A stretch of DNA of 64,000 nt from Peribacillus huizhouensis (GCF_014138605.1 NZ_JACJHX010000003.1:186001-250000); one strand, 5' to 3'. Positions 45,291 to 54,202 are shown, numbered from the stretch's first letter. The notes: generated from the sequence alone by a model not told the origin. Made by a program: numbers and translations.

Positions 45291-45310
45291 GTTTTTTGAT
45301 ATGGTAGTAT
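45282..45310 (+). promoter_or_regulatory. promoter of amidohydrolase operon
   Basis: TTTACA, 17-nt spacer, TAGTAT, leaving a leader of about 120 nt. The -35 box belongs to the end of the 77-bp repeat, so the palindrome lies just upstream, a likely operator position. Confidence 0.5.
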
Positions 45311-45437
45311 ATCAATATCAATTTCGAATTTTCTAAATTACATGTTTTATCTGATGTTATTTATTTTTCCATAATAATGAAATTTTTATTTTTAATAACA
45401 GAGAACGGCTATCTAATTTTTTAGGGGATGAACAGCT

Positions 45438-46658
45438 ATGAATGTCCAGAAAATTACAAAAACAATAACTTCAGCTGAAATCGTAGAAAAAACAGTTGGA
45501 ATATATGAAGAAGCGGTGAGTTTAAGAAGAAAGATCCATGAACATCCAGAGCTTGGGTTTGAAGAGTATAAAACAGCTGAATTGATTGCTACTTACTTGC
45601 AAGAACTTGGAATCGAAGTAACAACAGGAGTAGCGGAGACAGGTGTTGTCGGCATTCTTCGCGGAGAGCTTGAAGGACCAGTGCTTGCTTTAAGAGCAGA
45701 TATAGATGCTTTACCGATTCAAGAAAAAACAACCGTAAGCTATAAGTCGAAAAATCCAGGAATCATGCACGCTTGTGGACATGATATGCATACGGCAATG
45801 TTACTCTCTGCAGCAAAAATCTTATCTGAAAATAAGCAATATGTTTCTGGGACGATCAAATTTATTTTTCAACCGGCTGAAGAGATGAAAGGCGGAGGAA
45901 TCATGATGGTTGAAGAAGGTGTATTAAGTAATCCACCTGTTGACCATGCTTTTGCCTTTCATGTTTGGCCCGAGTTACCGACCGGCGTATATGGATTTAG
46001 AAACGGCCCGATGATGGCGAGTATGGATACCTTTGATGTTGTATTAACTGGAAAACAAGGTCATGGAGCAGCACCGCATCAAGGAGTAGATGCGATTGTT
46101 GGGGCTTGTCATGTTGTTACAGCTCTACAAACGATTGTTAGTAGAGAAACCGATCCAGTAGACTCTGCTGTTATTACAATAGGCACCATTGAAGCAGGAG
46201 ATGGTTATAATATCATTCCAGAAAAAGCTCGTTTTAAAGGAACGGTACGGACACTTAATGAAAACACTCGGAAAGAAGTACAAAATAGTATAAAACGAAT
46301 TATCGAAGGAGTAGCTGCTGCTCTGAAATTGGAAGTTGAAATCAATTACAATTTTACAGTAGGCTATCCTGTTACAATGAATGATATTAAATTTAATGAA
46401 CATGTGGCTTGCATTGCTACAGATTTATTTGGCGAAAATTCCGTGCAGTGGATGAGCAAACCAAGTATGGCAAGTGAAGATTTTGCCTTCTATTTAGATC
46501 AAGTACCTGGTACATTTGTTTTTCTAGGTGTTGGTGAAAATCCAGAGGAACCGATGAAACTGCATAGTGACGTGTTTTTACCAGACGAAAAGGCAATGAT
46601 TCGAGGGATCTCGCTAATCGTTGGACTAGCTTTAAATACGACTGAAAAAATTCAATGA
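45438..46658 (+). CDS. M20-family amidohydrolase (N-acyl-amino-acid hydrolase-like)
   Basis: A 406-residue di-metal hydrolase of the IAA-amino-acid/hippurate hydrolase (M20D) branch. Metal ligands are visible in IMHACGHDMHTAM, FQPAEEMKGGG, FAFHVWPELPTG and MKLHSDVF; the lid domain lies at about 185-300 (GKQGHGAAPHQGVDA). It cleaves N-acylated amino acids or related amides in the cytosol. It heads an operon with two membrane proteins, which suggests import of the acylated substrate followed by hydrolysis. AGGGGATG precedes the ATG. Confidence 0.92.
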   Translation: MNVQKITKTITSAEIVEKTVGIYEEAVSLRRKIHEHPELGFEEYKTAELIATYLQELGIEVTTGVAETGVVGILRGELEGPVLALRADIDALPIQEKTTVSYKSKNPGIMHACGHDMHTAMLLSAAKILSENKQYVSGTIKFIFQPAEEMKGGGIMMVEEGVLSNPPVDHAFAFHVWPELPTGVYGFRNGPMMASMDTFDVVLTGKQGHGAAPHQGVDAIVGACHVVTALQTIVSRETDPVDSAVITIGTIEAGDGYNIIPEKARFKGTVRTLNENTRKEVQNSIKRIIEGVAAALKLEVEINYNFTVGYPVTMNDIKFNEHVACIATDLFGENSVQWMSKPSMASEDFAFYLDQVPGTFVFLGVGENPEEPMKLHSDVFLPDEKAMIRGISLIVGLALNTTEKIQ

Positions 46659-46773
46659 GTTGATAATTTGTATGACGATTGGAAAGCGGCGGTGTGAAGC
46701 AGCTTTTGCGAAGACCCGCTCTTTTTTCTGTTTGTTAAAATCAGCACATTTATAGAAATGGAGTGCAAAAAAA

Positions 46774-47592
46774 ATGCAAGAAAATTCTTTAAGAAATTGG
46801 AAAATTCATTTATTTGTTTTGATATTAGTATGTGTGACAGAATTTATCGGCGTAAAAACATTAAATATCGGAATTGGAGCCATTGCCTTATTTCCAATGT
46901 TGTATGCATTAATTATTGGAGCCATTATTAGTTTACCGTCTTTAAAAATATTAAAAACAAAAGAAATGAATATAGCCGCTAATATTTTAGGTATTTCATT
47001 TATGCTATTTGTCGCAAAATTAGGCATGTTAATGGGACCATCATTACCGAAGATTTTTGAAGCGGGAATTTCTTTAGGATTACAAGAAGTAGGCCATTTT
47101 GCGGGTACAATCCTATTAGGACTACCAATCGCTTTACTACTTGGAATGAAAAGAGAAGCAGTCGGAGCCACTTTCTCAATCGATAGAGAACCTAACTTGG
47201 CCATTATTGCTGAAAAATACGGTTCTGATTCACCAGAAGGAAGGGGAGCCTTAGGCGTATATGTATGCGGTACTTTATTTGGAGCTTTATATCTGTCGGT
47301 GTTAGCAAGCGTGATGGCTCAAACTGGTTGGTTTCATCCCATTTCATTAGCCATGGGTGCTGGTGTTGGTTCAGGTAGTATGATGGCTGCTATGTCTGGT
47401 GCATTAGCCGTTATTTTCCCGGAATCGGCAAAGGATATCGCAATTTTTGCTGGTGCTGCTAACTTAATTACAACAATTTTAGGCACGTATATTTGTGTAT
47501 TCTTTTCTCTCCCTTTTACAAACTATCTATACAAAAAACTTGAACCAATTTTGGGAAGAAAAGCAAAACAAGATCAAATGAAAAATATTTGA
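46774..47592 (+). CDS. DUF3100-family membrane protein
   Basis: A 272-residue protein with about eight helices and the DUF3100 pattern (FPMLYALIIGAIISLPSL, AGAGVGSGSMMAAMSG-type loop: GAGVGSGSMMAAMSGALAVI). Members are found next to amidohydrolases and are thought to be transporters, but none is characterised to my knowledge. The gap to the next gene is 28 bp. TGGAG precedes the ATG. A GC-rich stem (AAAGCGG...CCGCTCTTTT) lies between this gene and the hydrolase gene and might trim the transcript. Confidence 0.8.
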   Translation: MQENSLRNWKIHLFVLILVCVTEFIGVKTLNIGIGAIALFPMLYALIIGAIISLPSLKILKTKEMNIAANILGISFMLFVAKLGMLMGPSLPKIFEAGISLGLQEVGHFAGTILLGLPIALLLGMKREAVGATFSIDREPNLAIIAEKYGSDSPEGRGALGVYVCGTLFGALYLSVLASVMAQTGWFHPISLAMGAGVGSGSMMAAMSGALAVIFPESAKDIAIFAGAANLITTILGTYICVFFSLPFTNYLYKKLEPILGRKAKQDQMKNI

Positions 47593-47620
47593 GCGTAGGA
47601 CATAAAAGAGGAGATTTTAT

Positions 47621-48064
47621 ATGAAAGATAAAATATTAACTTTTGTAACTATTGGAATAATAGCCCTTATGGGAAATTGGATTGGGTACAATGTTTCACC
47701 TACTGAAGCATTACCAGGTATGATGATCATTGTAGCGGTTACGATATTAGGGTTCTTTTTAGCTAAAATCATCCCTATTAAGCTACCAATTGTTATTTGG
47801 GTGTCTATGTTAGCGTTATTGATAACAACTCCAATTTTCCCAGGAAATGAATCAATCATTAAAGTAACAGAACAAGTGAATTTTATGGCATTAGCAACAC
47901 CTATTTTGGCGTATGCTGGTCTATCTTTCGGAAAAGATTTGAAAGAGTTTAAAAAATTAGGATGGCGTATCGTTGTTATCTCACTAGTTGTATATACAGG
48001 GACATTTTTATTATCATCTCTGGTAGCAGAAATTGGTTTTAGATTAACTGGTAAATTTCATTAA
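47621..48064 (+). CDS. membrane protein, probable partner of DUF3100 protein
   Basis: A 147-residue protein with four or five helices and GLSFGKDLKEFKKLGWRIVV between the last two. It resembles the small membrane proteins that accompany DUF3100 genes. Together they could form a two-part carrier for the substrate of the M20 enzyme; this is inferred from context only. AGAGGAGA precedes the ATG. Confidence 0.7.
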   Translation: MKDKILTFVTIGIIALMGNWIGYNVSPTEALPGMMIIVAVTILGFFLAKIIPIKLPIVIWVSMLALLITTPIFPGNESIIKVTEQVNFMALATPILAYAGLSFGKDLKEFKKLGWRIVVISLVVYTGTFLLSSLVAEIGFRLTGKFH

Positions 48065-48152
48065 TTTTTTGTAATCGTGTTTCTCCAATACAGAAAGTTG
48101 TTGGGAAATCGGATTTACTGGCAAAAATCGTAACACCTGATAATTCAGGTTA

Positions 48153-48195
48153 TGAAAAAGCGAGTGAAATGCATGACTATTTCACTCGCTTTTGT
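48153..48195. terminator. bidirectional terminator
   Basis: AAAAAGCGAGTGAAAT pairs with ATTTCACTCGCTTTT around an 8-nt loop. It separates the converging amidohydrolase operon and DUF5342 gene. Confidence 0.88.
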
Positions 48196-48203
48196 GATGT
48201 TAT

Positions 48204-48872
48204 TTATGGCTGATCTTCAATCAAAGGTTTTACTTGAAATTCTTGGTCAACGTGGTTCATCATTAAGTCATACACTTTAGATTCCAATTCTTCAATATCG
48301 TCTTCTTCAAGATTGCTATGTGGTTGAGGGTGGAACCACTGAATTTCTTCATTATGAAAAATTCCTTGGTAATTGCCGCCTTCATGGTTTAGTTCAAATT
48401 GATGACGCTTATGAAATTGATCCTCAAACATAGGTTTTACTTTAAATTCTTGATACACATGATTAGTCATCAAGTCATACACTTTGGTTTCCAAATCTTT
48501 AAGGCCCTCTTTTTCAAGCTGTTGTTTCGGTTGCGGATGTAGCCACTGAATTTCTTCGTTGTGGAAAATCCCTTGATAATTCATTCCCTCAAAGTTAAGG
48601 GCGAACTTATGACGTTCATGAACTTGGTTTTCGAACATTGGGTTTGCGGTGAAATCTTGATCAGTGTGGCTTGTTATCAAGTCATACACCCTAGATTCCA
48701 AATCTTGAACGATACCTTCTTCAAGCTTCATATTCGGTTTAGGATGATACCAATGTATTTCTTCTTCGTGGAAAATCCCTTGATACGTATCACCTGCAAA
48801 ATTAAGCGTAAATTGTTGGCGTTCATGGACTTGATCTTCAAATAATGGTTTTACTTTAAAATCTTGAAACAT
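48204..48872 (-). CDS. DUF5342 (YheE-like) protein with three tandem repeats, copy B
   Basis: A 222-residue paralogue of the protein at 26.9 kb with the same three ~70-residue units and 14-residue stub. Units keep DQVHERQQFTLNF, YQGIFH-EEIQWFHPQP and LES-VYDLM. The equal length and the same stub show duplication of the whole gene after repeat expansion. CGGGAGGTA precedes the ATG. The PepSY gene 111 bp upstream on the same strand is intact here and is probably co-transcribed. Confidence 0.85.
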   Translation of the reverse strand: MFQDFKVKPLFEDQVHERQQFTLNFAGDTYQGIFHEEEIHWYHPKPNMKLEEGIVQDLESRVYDLITSHTDQDFTANPMFENQVHERHKFALNFEGMNYQGIFHNEEIQWLHPQPKQQLEKEGLKDLETKVYDLMTNHVYQEFKVKPMFEDQFHKRHQFELNHEGGNYQGIFHNEEIQWFHPQPHSNLEEDDIEELESKVYDLMMNHVDQEFQVKPLIEDQP

Positions 48873-48983
48873 AAAAATACCTCCCGATAGTAGTTATTAA
48901 TACTATTTTTCCCTAAATGGATTAAAATTAATCGACAATCTGTTTTGCTACAAGCTGAAATAGGAATGAAAGTTTAAAATTAC

Positions 48984-49310
48984 TTACTCAACATCGTGGT
49001 TGTTACAAACTTTCCTACATTGGTCAATTTTTAAAATTTTCCCGGATGATGCAATACCTATATCATATTCTGTTTCTTGCTTTATGATTGAAACCTCGTA
49101 TTTAATATTTCCATGATCAAAAATGGTTTGTGTGTCCGTTACTAAGCCACCTTTTGATGTGTTTAAGGCAATAATTATTGCAGTTAATTCATTTATTGGT
49201 TGTACTTGTGCATTAGTTGGTTTCGATACTGGTTGGTTATCAATCATTGTATGAGCTCCTAGACCAACTGTAATCAATGCACCCTGTATAAAAATTTTCA
49301 TTAGGTTCAT
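48984..49310 (-). CDS. exported PepSY-domain protein
   Basis: A 108-residue protein with an N-terminal signal or anchor (MNLMKIFIQGALITVGLGAH) and one PepSY domain (IIALNTSKGGLVTDTQTIFD, YEVSIIKQETEYDIGIASSG). PepSY domains bind or inhibit proteases or serve as envelope sensors. A Cys pair near the end (CRKVCNN) is unusual. A frameshifted homologue sits at 27.6 kb beside the other DUF5342 gene. The ATG is preceded by a weak site (GAGGCGGTTATCATTA). Confidence 0.8.
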   Translation of the reverse strand: MNLMKIFIQGALITVGLGAHTMIDNQPVSKPTNAQVQPINELTAIIIALNTSKGGLVTDTQTIFDHGNIKYEVSIIKQETEYDIGIASSGKILKIDQCRKVCNNHDVE

Positions 49311-49600
49311 TAATGATAACCGCCTCGTTTTGTTGATATTTGTATCATACCCAAAAGAGTTTAAAGAAAAAGAAGGAGAACCTTAAAATTTCCTTAGAAA
49401 AGTAAAAGAATTCATCTTGGAGGGGGATTTAATCTTAAGTAATATGGAGGAGATGTGCTCAGGAAAGAAATATTAACATAGGGGGTATTTAAATAAGATC
49501 TTAAGACATTATTTGAGTGGTTTGTTTTTTTCTATTCTGTAGGTATATTCGTCAGAGATTTTATTGAGGTCGTAAGATAACAACCTCAGGATATGTAGAT

Positions 49601-49747
49601 ATGGGCCAGTTTGTGGTTATTTTTGGTGGTTTTCTTGCATTCCCTTTTTATTTTCTTTCCTTGTTCTTACTCAATATACTTGTGGAAAAATATTTTAAAA
49701 AGGCTGTTTTCACATACTTTGTTGCTTTTCAATCATTTTTACACTAA
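49601..49747 (+). pseudogene. small membrane protein gene broken by MITE
   Basis: Frame MGQFVVIFGGFLAFPFYFLS then LFLLNILVEKYFKK runs into the MITE at 49701 and stops inside it. Removing the element and one target copy gives VEKYFKNNFTSK-stop, with the TGA overlapping the ATG of the next gene as ATGA. So this was the first gene of a coupled pair and now has a MITE-encoded tail of about 14 residues. Confidence 0.6.
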
Positions 49748-49921
49748 TAACCCGGGTTGATTTCCGTTGTAGAGGCGGTCTCAGAAGCCTCCTCAGTGCT
49801 TTGCACTTGCGGGGTCTCCCTCAACACGCTTTTCCCGCAGGAGTCTCGCACCTGTAACGAAGATCAACATCTGTTCGAATTGGTTTCTTGTTAAAAACAA
49901 CAATCTTTACGAAAAGAGCCT
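49701..49921. mobile_element. MITE copy 3, 221 bp
   Basis: Almost identical to 37832-38051: ends AGGCTGTTTTCACATACTTT and GAAAAGAGCCT, GC-rich centre with GCGGTCTCAGAAGCCTCCTC. Flanked by the exact duplication TTAAAA (49695-49700, 49922-49927). It interrupts a small gene. Confidence 0.88.
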
Positions 49922-49943
49922 TTAAAAATAATTTTACGTCAAA

Positions 49944-50108
49944 ATGATTATGTATCTAGTAGTAGGTAGTATTTGTGGATATTATTTTTTCCTATATTAC
50001 GTTGTCCGATTCGTTGAAGAATTTGGACTTCATGTTGAAACTTCTATCATTACTTTTGCTTTCATTGGAATCCTTGTTGGATTATTTGATCAATATTTGC
50101 AAACTTAA
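49944..50108 (+). CDS. small two-helix membrane protein
   Basis: A 54-residue protein with two hydrophobic segments (about 3-21 and 33-50). It has no ribosome binding site of its own; before MITE insertion its ATG overlapped the stop of the upstream gene, so it depended on translational coupling. Its expression is probably lost or reduced now. A terminator follows. Confidence 0.45.
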   Translation: MIMYLVVGSICGYYFFLYYVVRFVEEFGLHVETSIITFAFIGILVGLFDQYLQT

Positions 50109-50157
50109 AAGTAGTGGTAGTTTCGCTCTGTTCTTTTATTATGATAATAATTAGTTC

Positions 50158-50195
50158 GAAAACGGGACAACCTTAAAATGGATGTCCCGTTTTTG
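50158..50195. terminator. terminator
   Basis: AAAACGGGACA pairs with TGTCCCGTTTT, then T. It ends the small membrane gene region and faces the beta-helix pseudogene. Confidence 0.8.
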
Positions 50196-50213
50196 ATATT
50201 AAAAATAGCCCAA

Positions 50214-51378
50214 TTAAAAGATATCAACCTGAATCACTGTATCTGTTACATTTGTACCAGCACTTGTCGTTACTTTTAATGAAAGACTGTCTCCTACTTG
50301 AAAGGATACAGATGTTGTATTGTTAATGTTGGAAGTTTGCGTACCAGATAATGAAACGGAAAGTGGTGTATCAATCCCATTTTTGCGAATGGTCCAAGTA
50401 TCTGTATTAGAAACTCCTGGCCCCGTTAAAGACCGTATATTTAATGCTTTTAAAAGACATTTTTGACTGAGTCGAATAAAGATTTCAGTGGTTGTAACAG
50501 CAGCCGATCCCGGCCTATAAAAACGAATAGTTCCTTTTGGTAAGCTACCAGGATCGCTCCAAATAATCGTAGAAGGCTGTAAAACAGTAGAAAATCCTAA
50601 GTTATTAGCATTTGAATTGAATAAGTTTGAAGTACCGATACTTAAAGTCCCGGCTGTTTGAGAAACATCGGCTGTAATTCCTTGAATCGTTGATGCACGT
50701 ACAACTATCTGTGATCCGGATTGATTCACTTCAACACCGATATATGAATCGCTCCCACCTGCACTCGTTAATAAAAAATTATAGTCCCGACAATTAAATC
50801 GATGTGCATTCGTATTAACTAATAATACTCGTTTAGTGCCTAAGCCAGCTGATTTTACTGTTATTACCGAAGCTCTAATAGCATCTACATTGTCTAAAGG
50901 ATTTCCTGTAATGAACGCCATAAACATTAGATATACCTGTCGTCAAAGCAGTGGAGTTATCTACTGTTATAGATGTGGATCGCAATTTAGCTATTTGTGA
51001 AATTGTTCCGGAAAAAGCCACGCCAACTAAATTAACATGATTTGCTGAAGTTAAAAGCAAGTTAACATCCTCTACTCTTGAATTCTCACCCATGGTTAAT
51101 AAAGTTGTATTAGTTGTTACATTCTGTTGAGGAATCGTTACAGTTAATAAACTACCCCCATAACGAACACCCTGGAGGTATGACCATCTTTTCGTCGTAA
51201 ATTCCTGGATAAACGAGAATTGTGATCCCGGTAGCACCTGATGTATGAATGGCCGATATTGCTCCGTTAATTGTAAAAAAAGGGTTCCTCCAATAGCCCC
51301 TTTAGAATCATCCCCTGATTTAGTTACTATAGCTGTGTTAGGTCTAGGTATTAATACTTCCAATATCCCCGTTGACAT
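50214..51378 (-). pseudogene. right-handed beta-helix surface-type protein, multiply frameshifted
   Basis: The start MSTGILEVLIPRPNTAIVTK is followed by three frame changes. After a run of seven T (minus strand, near 51275) the family frame is TINGAISAIHTSGATGITIL then VYPGIYDEKMVIPPG; near 51160 (run of G) it returns to SLLTVTIPQQNVTTNTTLLT; near 50915 it shifts to AFITGNPLDNVDAIRASVIT and continues to DTVIQVDIF. The repaired protein of about 385 residues has the threonine/serine-rich parallel beta-helix pattern of large Bacillus surface proteins. It is not translatable as one piece unless frames slip. Confidence 0.8.
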
Positions 51379-51778
51379 GACGTATTCTCATAACTTCTCA
51401 TTACTTTTGAAGAATAATGGGAATCCCTTCATAGGAACGTTCCTTGAAAGTGACCGCTATATTCCAATGAGCCACATTGACATAAATACATATTTGTTAT
51501 CTATTAGATGCAAAATCACGTAATTTGCATCGGATTATATTTATTTTCATTATAAAGAGTTCTATCATCAAAATGCTTATAGATCGACTTGGACACTATA
51601 CTAGTCTCAATATATATGTTGGTTTCATTTATTGAATAAAAAACCACATAAAGTTGATTGACAATTATCTGGATAGAAATTGAGTTGTGAAGTCAGTGAA
51701 AAGTGACTAATATAACGAAATGAATGTTATGATGTATGGAAATATTAGTATTCATTAATAAACAGAAAGGTGATATAT
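51379..51778. other. intergenic region
   Basis: Between the start of the beta-helix pseudogene and a GNAT gene. AT-rich; small frames lack ribosome binding sites. No clear promoter motif beyond AT-rich boxes near 51590-51620. Confidence 0.3.
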
Positions 51779-52264
51779 ATGGAATTCACAATTCGCCCAA
51801 TGCAAAAAGAAGACATAAAGCAGGTTCAACAAGTCGCAAAAACAAGTTGGCATACTACTTATGAAGGCATCATCCCTTACGAAATTCAGGAAGGTTTCTT
51901 AAAAATCGCTTACAGTGATGAGATGATGCAAGCACGTTTAGAGCAATCTATTATTTTTGTTTCAGAAGTTAAAGGGAAAATCGTTGGTTTTGCAAACTTT
52001 TCTCCGGTAAAAGGAGGAGGAGAAACTGAACTTGGAGCCATTTATTTATTCTCTGAGTATCAAGGGAAAGGAATAGGTACTGCTTTATTAAATGAGGGCA
52101 TTAAAAACATAGCCGGTGTCAAAGCAATTTTTATAAACGTAGAAAAAGAGAATAAAATTGGAAAAATCTTTTATAAAGCTAAAGGGTTTGAAGTAGTCGC
52201 AGAATTTGATGATAACTTTGATGGTCATCTCTTAAAGACAGTTAGAATGGTCTTAAACGTGTAA
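51779..52264 (+). CDS. GNAT-family N-acetyltransferase
   Basis: A 161-residue acetyltransferase: N-terminal FTIRPMQKEDIKQVQQVAKT, acetyl-CoA loop YQGKGIGTALLNEGI and C-terminal NVEKENKIGKIFYKAKGFEV. Substrate unknown. I chose the ATG at 51779 after AAGGTGATAT; an earlier in-frame codon overlaps that site. Confidence 0.88.
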   Translation: MEFTIRPMQKEDIKQVQQVAKTSWHTTYEGIIPYEIQEGFLKIAYSDEMMQARLEQSIIFVSEVKGKIVGFANFSPVKGGGETELGAIYLFSEYQGKGIGTALLNEGIKNIAGVKAIFINVEKENKIGKIFYKAKGFEVVAEFDDNFDGHLLKTVRMVLNV

Positions 52265-52456
52265 AGTCTATATAAAGCTGGTGAAGGAAAAGCTCTTAGG
52301 AAAGCGGAAGAAAAGACCTTGATAAAGCTGAATAAAGGACACCCCCCGAAGGAAAATATATGCGAATTGTCTCAGCAAATTAAGTGGTGAAGAATAAGCC
52401 AATGATTTACCATGTTTTTTCAGTTTTCGCACCCCGCAAATAAACTCGTGAGGAGT

Positions 52457-52508
52457 AAAAATAAGTTGTCGCATAAAGGAACTCTTCCTTTTGCGACAAC
52501 TTATTTTT
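52457..52508. terminator. bidirectional terminator
   Basis: Perfect 17-bp stem (AAAAATAAGTTGTCGCA with its complement) with A/T tails; shared by the GNAT and XRE genes. Confidence 0.9.
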
Positions 52509-53061
52509 AAGCTGGATAATATATGGTCATACTTAATCGTGTTAATACTTCCCCTGAATTATGGTAGCTATGAGGTCTGTCAGCTTTGAATCTGATAGAA
52601 TCACCACTACTTACTTTGTATTCAATGTTATTAACATTGACAGTTAATTCACCATCAAAGACAGTTAAAAATTCCTCAGTCCCCTCGCCGTGCGAATCAG
52701 CACTTAGAAACCCACCTTTTTCTATCTCGATTGAATATACTTCGAAGCGTCTATCTTCTTGAAAAGAGAAATAAGGATATACTCGGTACTTCCCGTTATC
52801 TTCAGATAATACTTGAACTTCGCTTTTTAAAATAACTTTTGTATCTGGCTGCGGATTATTGATTAAAGCGGAAAATGAGATCTTTAAGCCATGGGCAATT
52901 TTCCAGATCGTTGTGATAGTCGGACTTGACTCGCCTCTTTCGATTTGACCAATCATTGTTTTACTTACTCCCGTTAAATCAGCGACCTTCTCAAGGCTTA
53001 ACTTTTTTTCTTCTCTTAAAGCTTTTAAATTTTTTGCAATAATAAGATTGATTTCCTCCAT
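52507..53061 (-). CDS. XRE-family regulator with C-terminal cupin
   Basis: A 184-residue regulator: helix-turn-helix at about 12-60 (KVADLTGVSKTMIGQIERGE then SSPTITTIWKIA) and a cupin at about 105-180 (GEGTEEFLTVFDGELTVNVN, DRPHSYHNSG). Such proteins often sense amino acids or polyamines and control transport or catabolic genes. It is divergent from a LysE-type exporter, with a palindrome between, so autoregulation and exporter control are likely. The ATG at 53061 has AGGAGG at ideal distance. Confidence 0.9.
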   Translation of the reverse strand: MEEINLIIAKNLKALREEKKLSLEKVADLTGVSKTMIGQIERGESSPTITTIWKIAHGLKISFSALINNPQPDTKVILKSEVQVLSEDNGKYRVYPYFSFQEDRRFEVYSIEIEKGGFLSADSHGEGTEEFLTVFDGELTVNVNNIEYKVSSGDSIRFKADRPHSYHNSGEVLTRLSMTIYYPA

Positions 53062-53080
53062 GAAATACACCTCCTATATT

Positions 53081-53103
53081 TACAATATAACGACCGTATT
53101 GTA
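53081..53103. promoter_or_regulatory. operator-like palindrome between XRE and LysE genes
   Basis: TACAATA-N9-TATTGTA, perfect 7-bp arms, centred between the divergent starts. The likely binding site of the XRE-cupin protein. Confidence 0.55.
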
Positions 53104-53178
53104 CAATAAAAAGTAATTATAAGTCTTTATAGTGTTCGTTTTAGTCATTATAACATACGTTTCGGAGGGGACAAGATT

Positions 53179-53763
53179 ATGCCGATATTATCATTTTTGC
53201 TTTATGTTATTATTTCAAGTTTTACACCAGGTCCTAATAATATTATGGCGATGTTATTTGCGAATAAATCCGGTTTTAAAAAGACACTTAAATTTTGTTT
53301 AGGAGTAGGTGCAGGTTTTTTTGTTATCATGATATTGAGTAGTTATTTTAACCTTTTGTTGAAAAACTTCATTCCCAAAATTGAATTTGCGATGACAATT
53401 CTAGCTGCAGTTTATATGGTCTATTTGGCGATAAAAATCGTTATGAGTAAAAATCAGGATCAGAAGGATGAAGATGATAAGTATAACAGTTTTTACTCAG
53501 GTATGCTTTTACAATTCGTAAACCCGAAAGGTATTTTATACGGCATAACGGCCATTTCAACTTTTATTCTTCCTTATCACAGTTCAAATTTCAGTTTATT
53601 ATCTTTTTCAATATTTTTGGCTTTTGTTGGTTTTCTAAGTACGATGTGTTGGAGTATGTTCGGTTCCTTGTTTCAAATGTTCCTAACAAAATATAGAAGT
53701 CAGTTTAATCTGATTATGGCTTTGTTATTAGTGTATAGTGCAGTTACAATTCTTATAGGATAA
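53179..53763 (+). CDS. LysE/RhtB-family exporter
   Basis: A 194-residue six-helix membrane protein with the family hallmark SSFTPGPNNIMAMLFANKSG and a later QFVNPKGILYGIT. It exports an amino acid or analogue; the ligand may be the effector of the neighbouring XRE-cupin regulator. TTTCGGAGGGG precedes the ATG. Followed by a terminator. Confidence 0.9.
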   Translation: MPILSFLLYVIISSFTPGPNNIMAMLFANKSGFKKTLKFCLGVGAGFFVIMILSSYFNLLLKNFIPKIEFAMTILAAVYMVYLAIKIVMSKNQDQKDEDDKYNSFYSGMLLQFVNPKGILYGITAISTFILPYHSSNFSLLSFSIFLAFVGFLSTMCWSMFGSLFQMFLTKYRSQFNLIMALLLVYSAVTILIG

Positions 53764-53785
53764 TATAGGGTGCTCAAATTTTTTA

Positions 53786-53813
53786 AAGGGTTGCTGCGGC
53801 AGCTCTTTTTTTT
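53786..53813 (+). terminator. terminator of LysE-type gene
   Basis: AAAGGGTTGCTG and GGCAGCTCTTT form a stem with G-U pairs, followed by a run of eight T. Confidence 0.75.
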
Positions 53814-53971
53814 GTTGAGCGTTGAAAAGATGTTATAAGTTGAAATTGGGAATATATAGTATAATCGAAGTGGAAGAACTTGTGACGTATAAGAATAACG
53901 ATTTAATCCTTCGCTATAACAGAAGTTACTTAAAATAAAATACTTTAAAAAAATACAAGGGGGAGGAAAAG

Positions 53972-54202
53972 ATGAAAAAACATTCGTTATGGGGAAAACT
54001 ATTATTTTGGGGAGGTTATTTATTTTTTATGTTTGGCATTGCTCCTATCACCGGTGCATTTTAGTATTCTACATTTATCCCAGGTCAAGTAACAGCAATC
54101 ATCTATATTGGTTTTGGATTAATAATGGTGTTTTTATCCATTTTTTTTGAAAAAAGAGAGAGTTTGATAATAATTGTGTTGTTGTTACATAACATACAAT
54201 AG
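53972..54202 (+). pseudogene. small two-helix membrane protein with internal TAG
   Basis: GGGGGAGGAAAAG precedes an ATG; the frame MKKHSLWGKLLFWGGYLFFM then FGIAPITGAF is broken by TAG at codon 31 and continues in frame as YSTFIPGQVTAIIYIGFGLI to a stop at 54202. A single base change therefore separates it from a normal 76-residue membrane protein. Either a recent pseudogene or a sequencing error. Family not recognised. Confidence 0.6.

Noticed and set aside
48065..48208. Protein-like frame (PIQKVVGKSDLLAKIVTPDN) after the DUF3100 operon
   Set aside because: It runs through a strong terminator stem and has no start; too short to call even a remnant.
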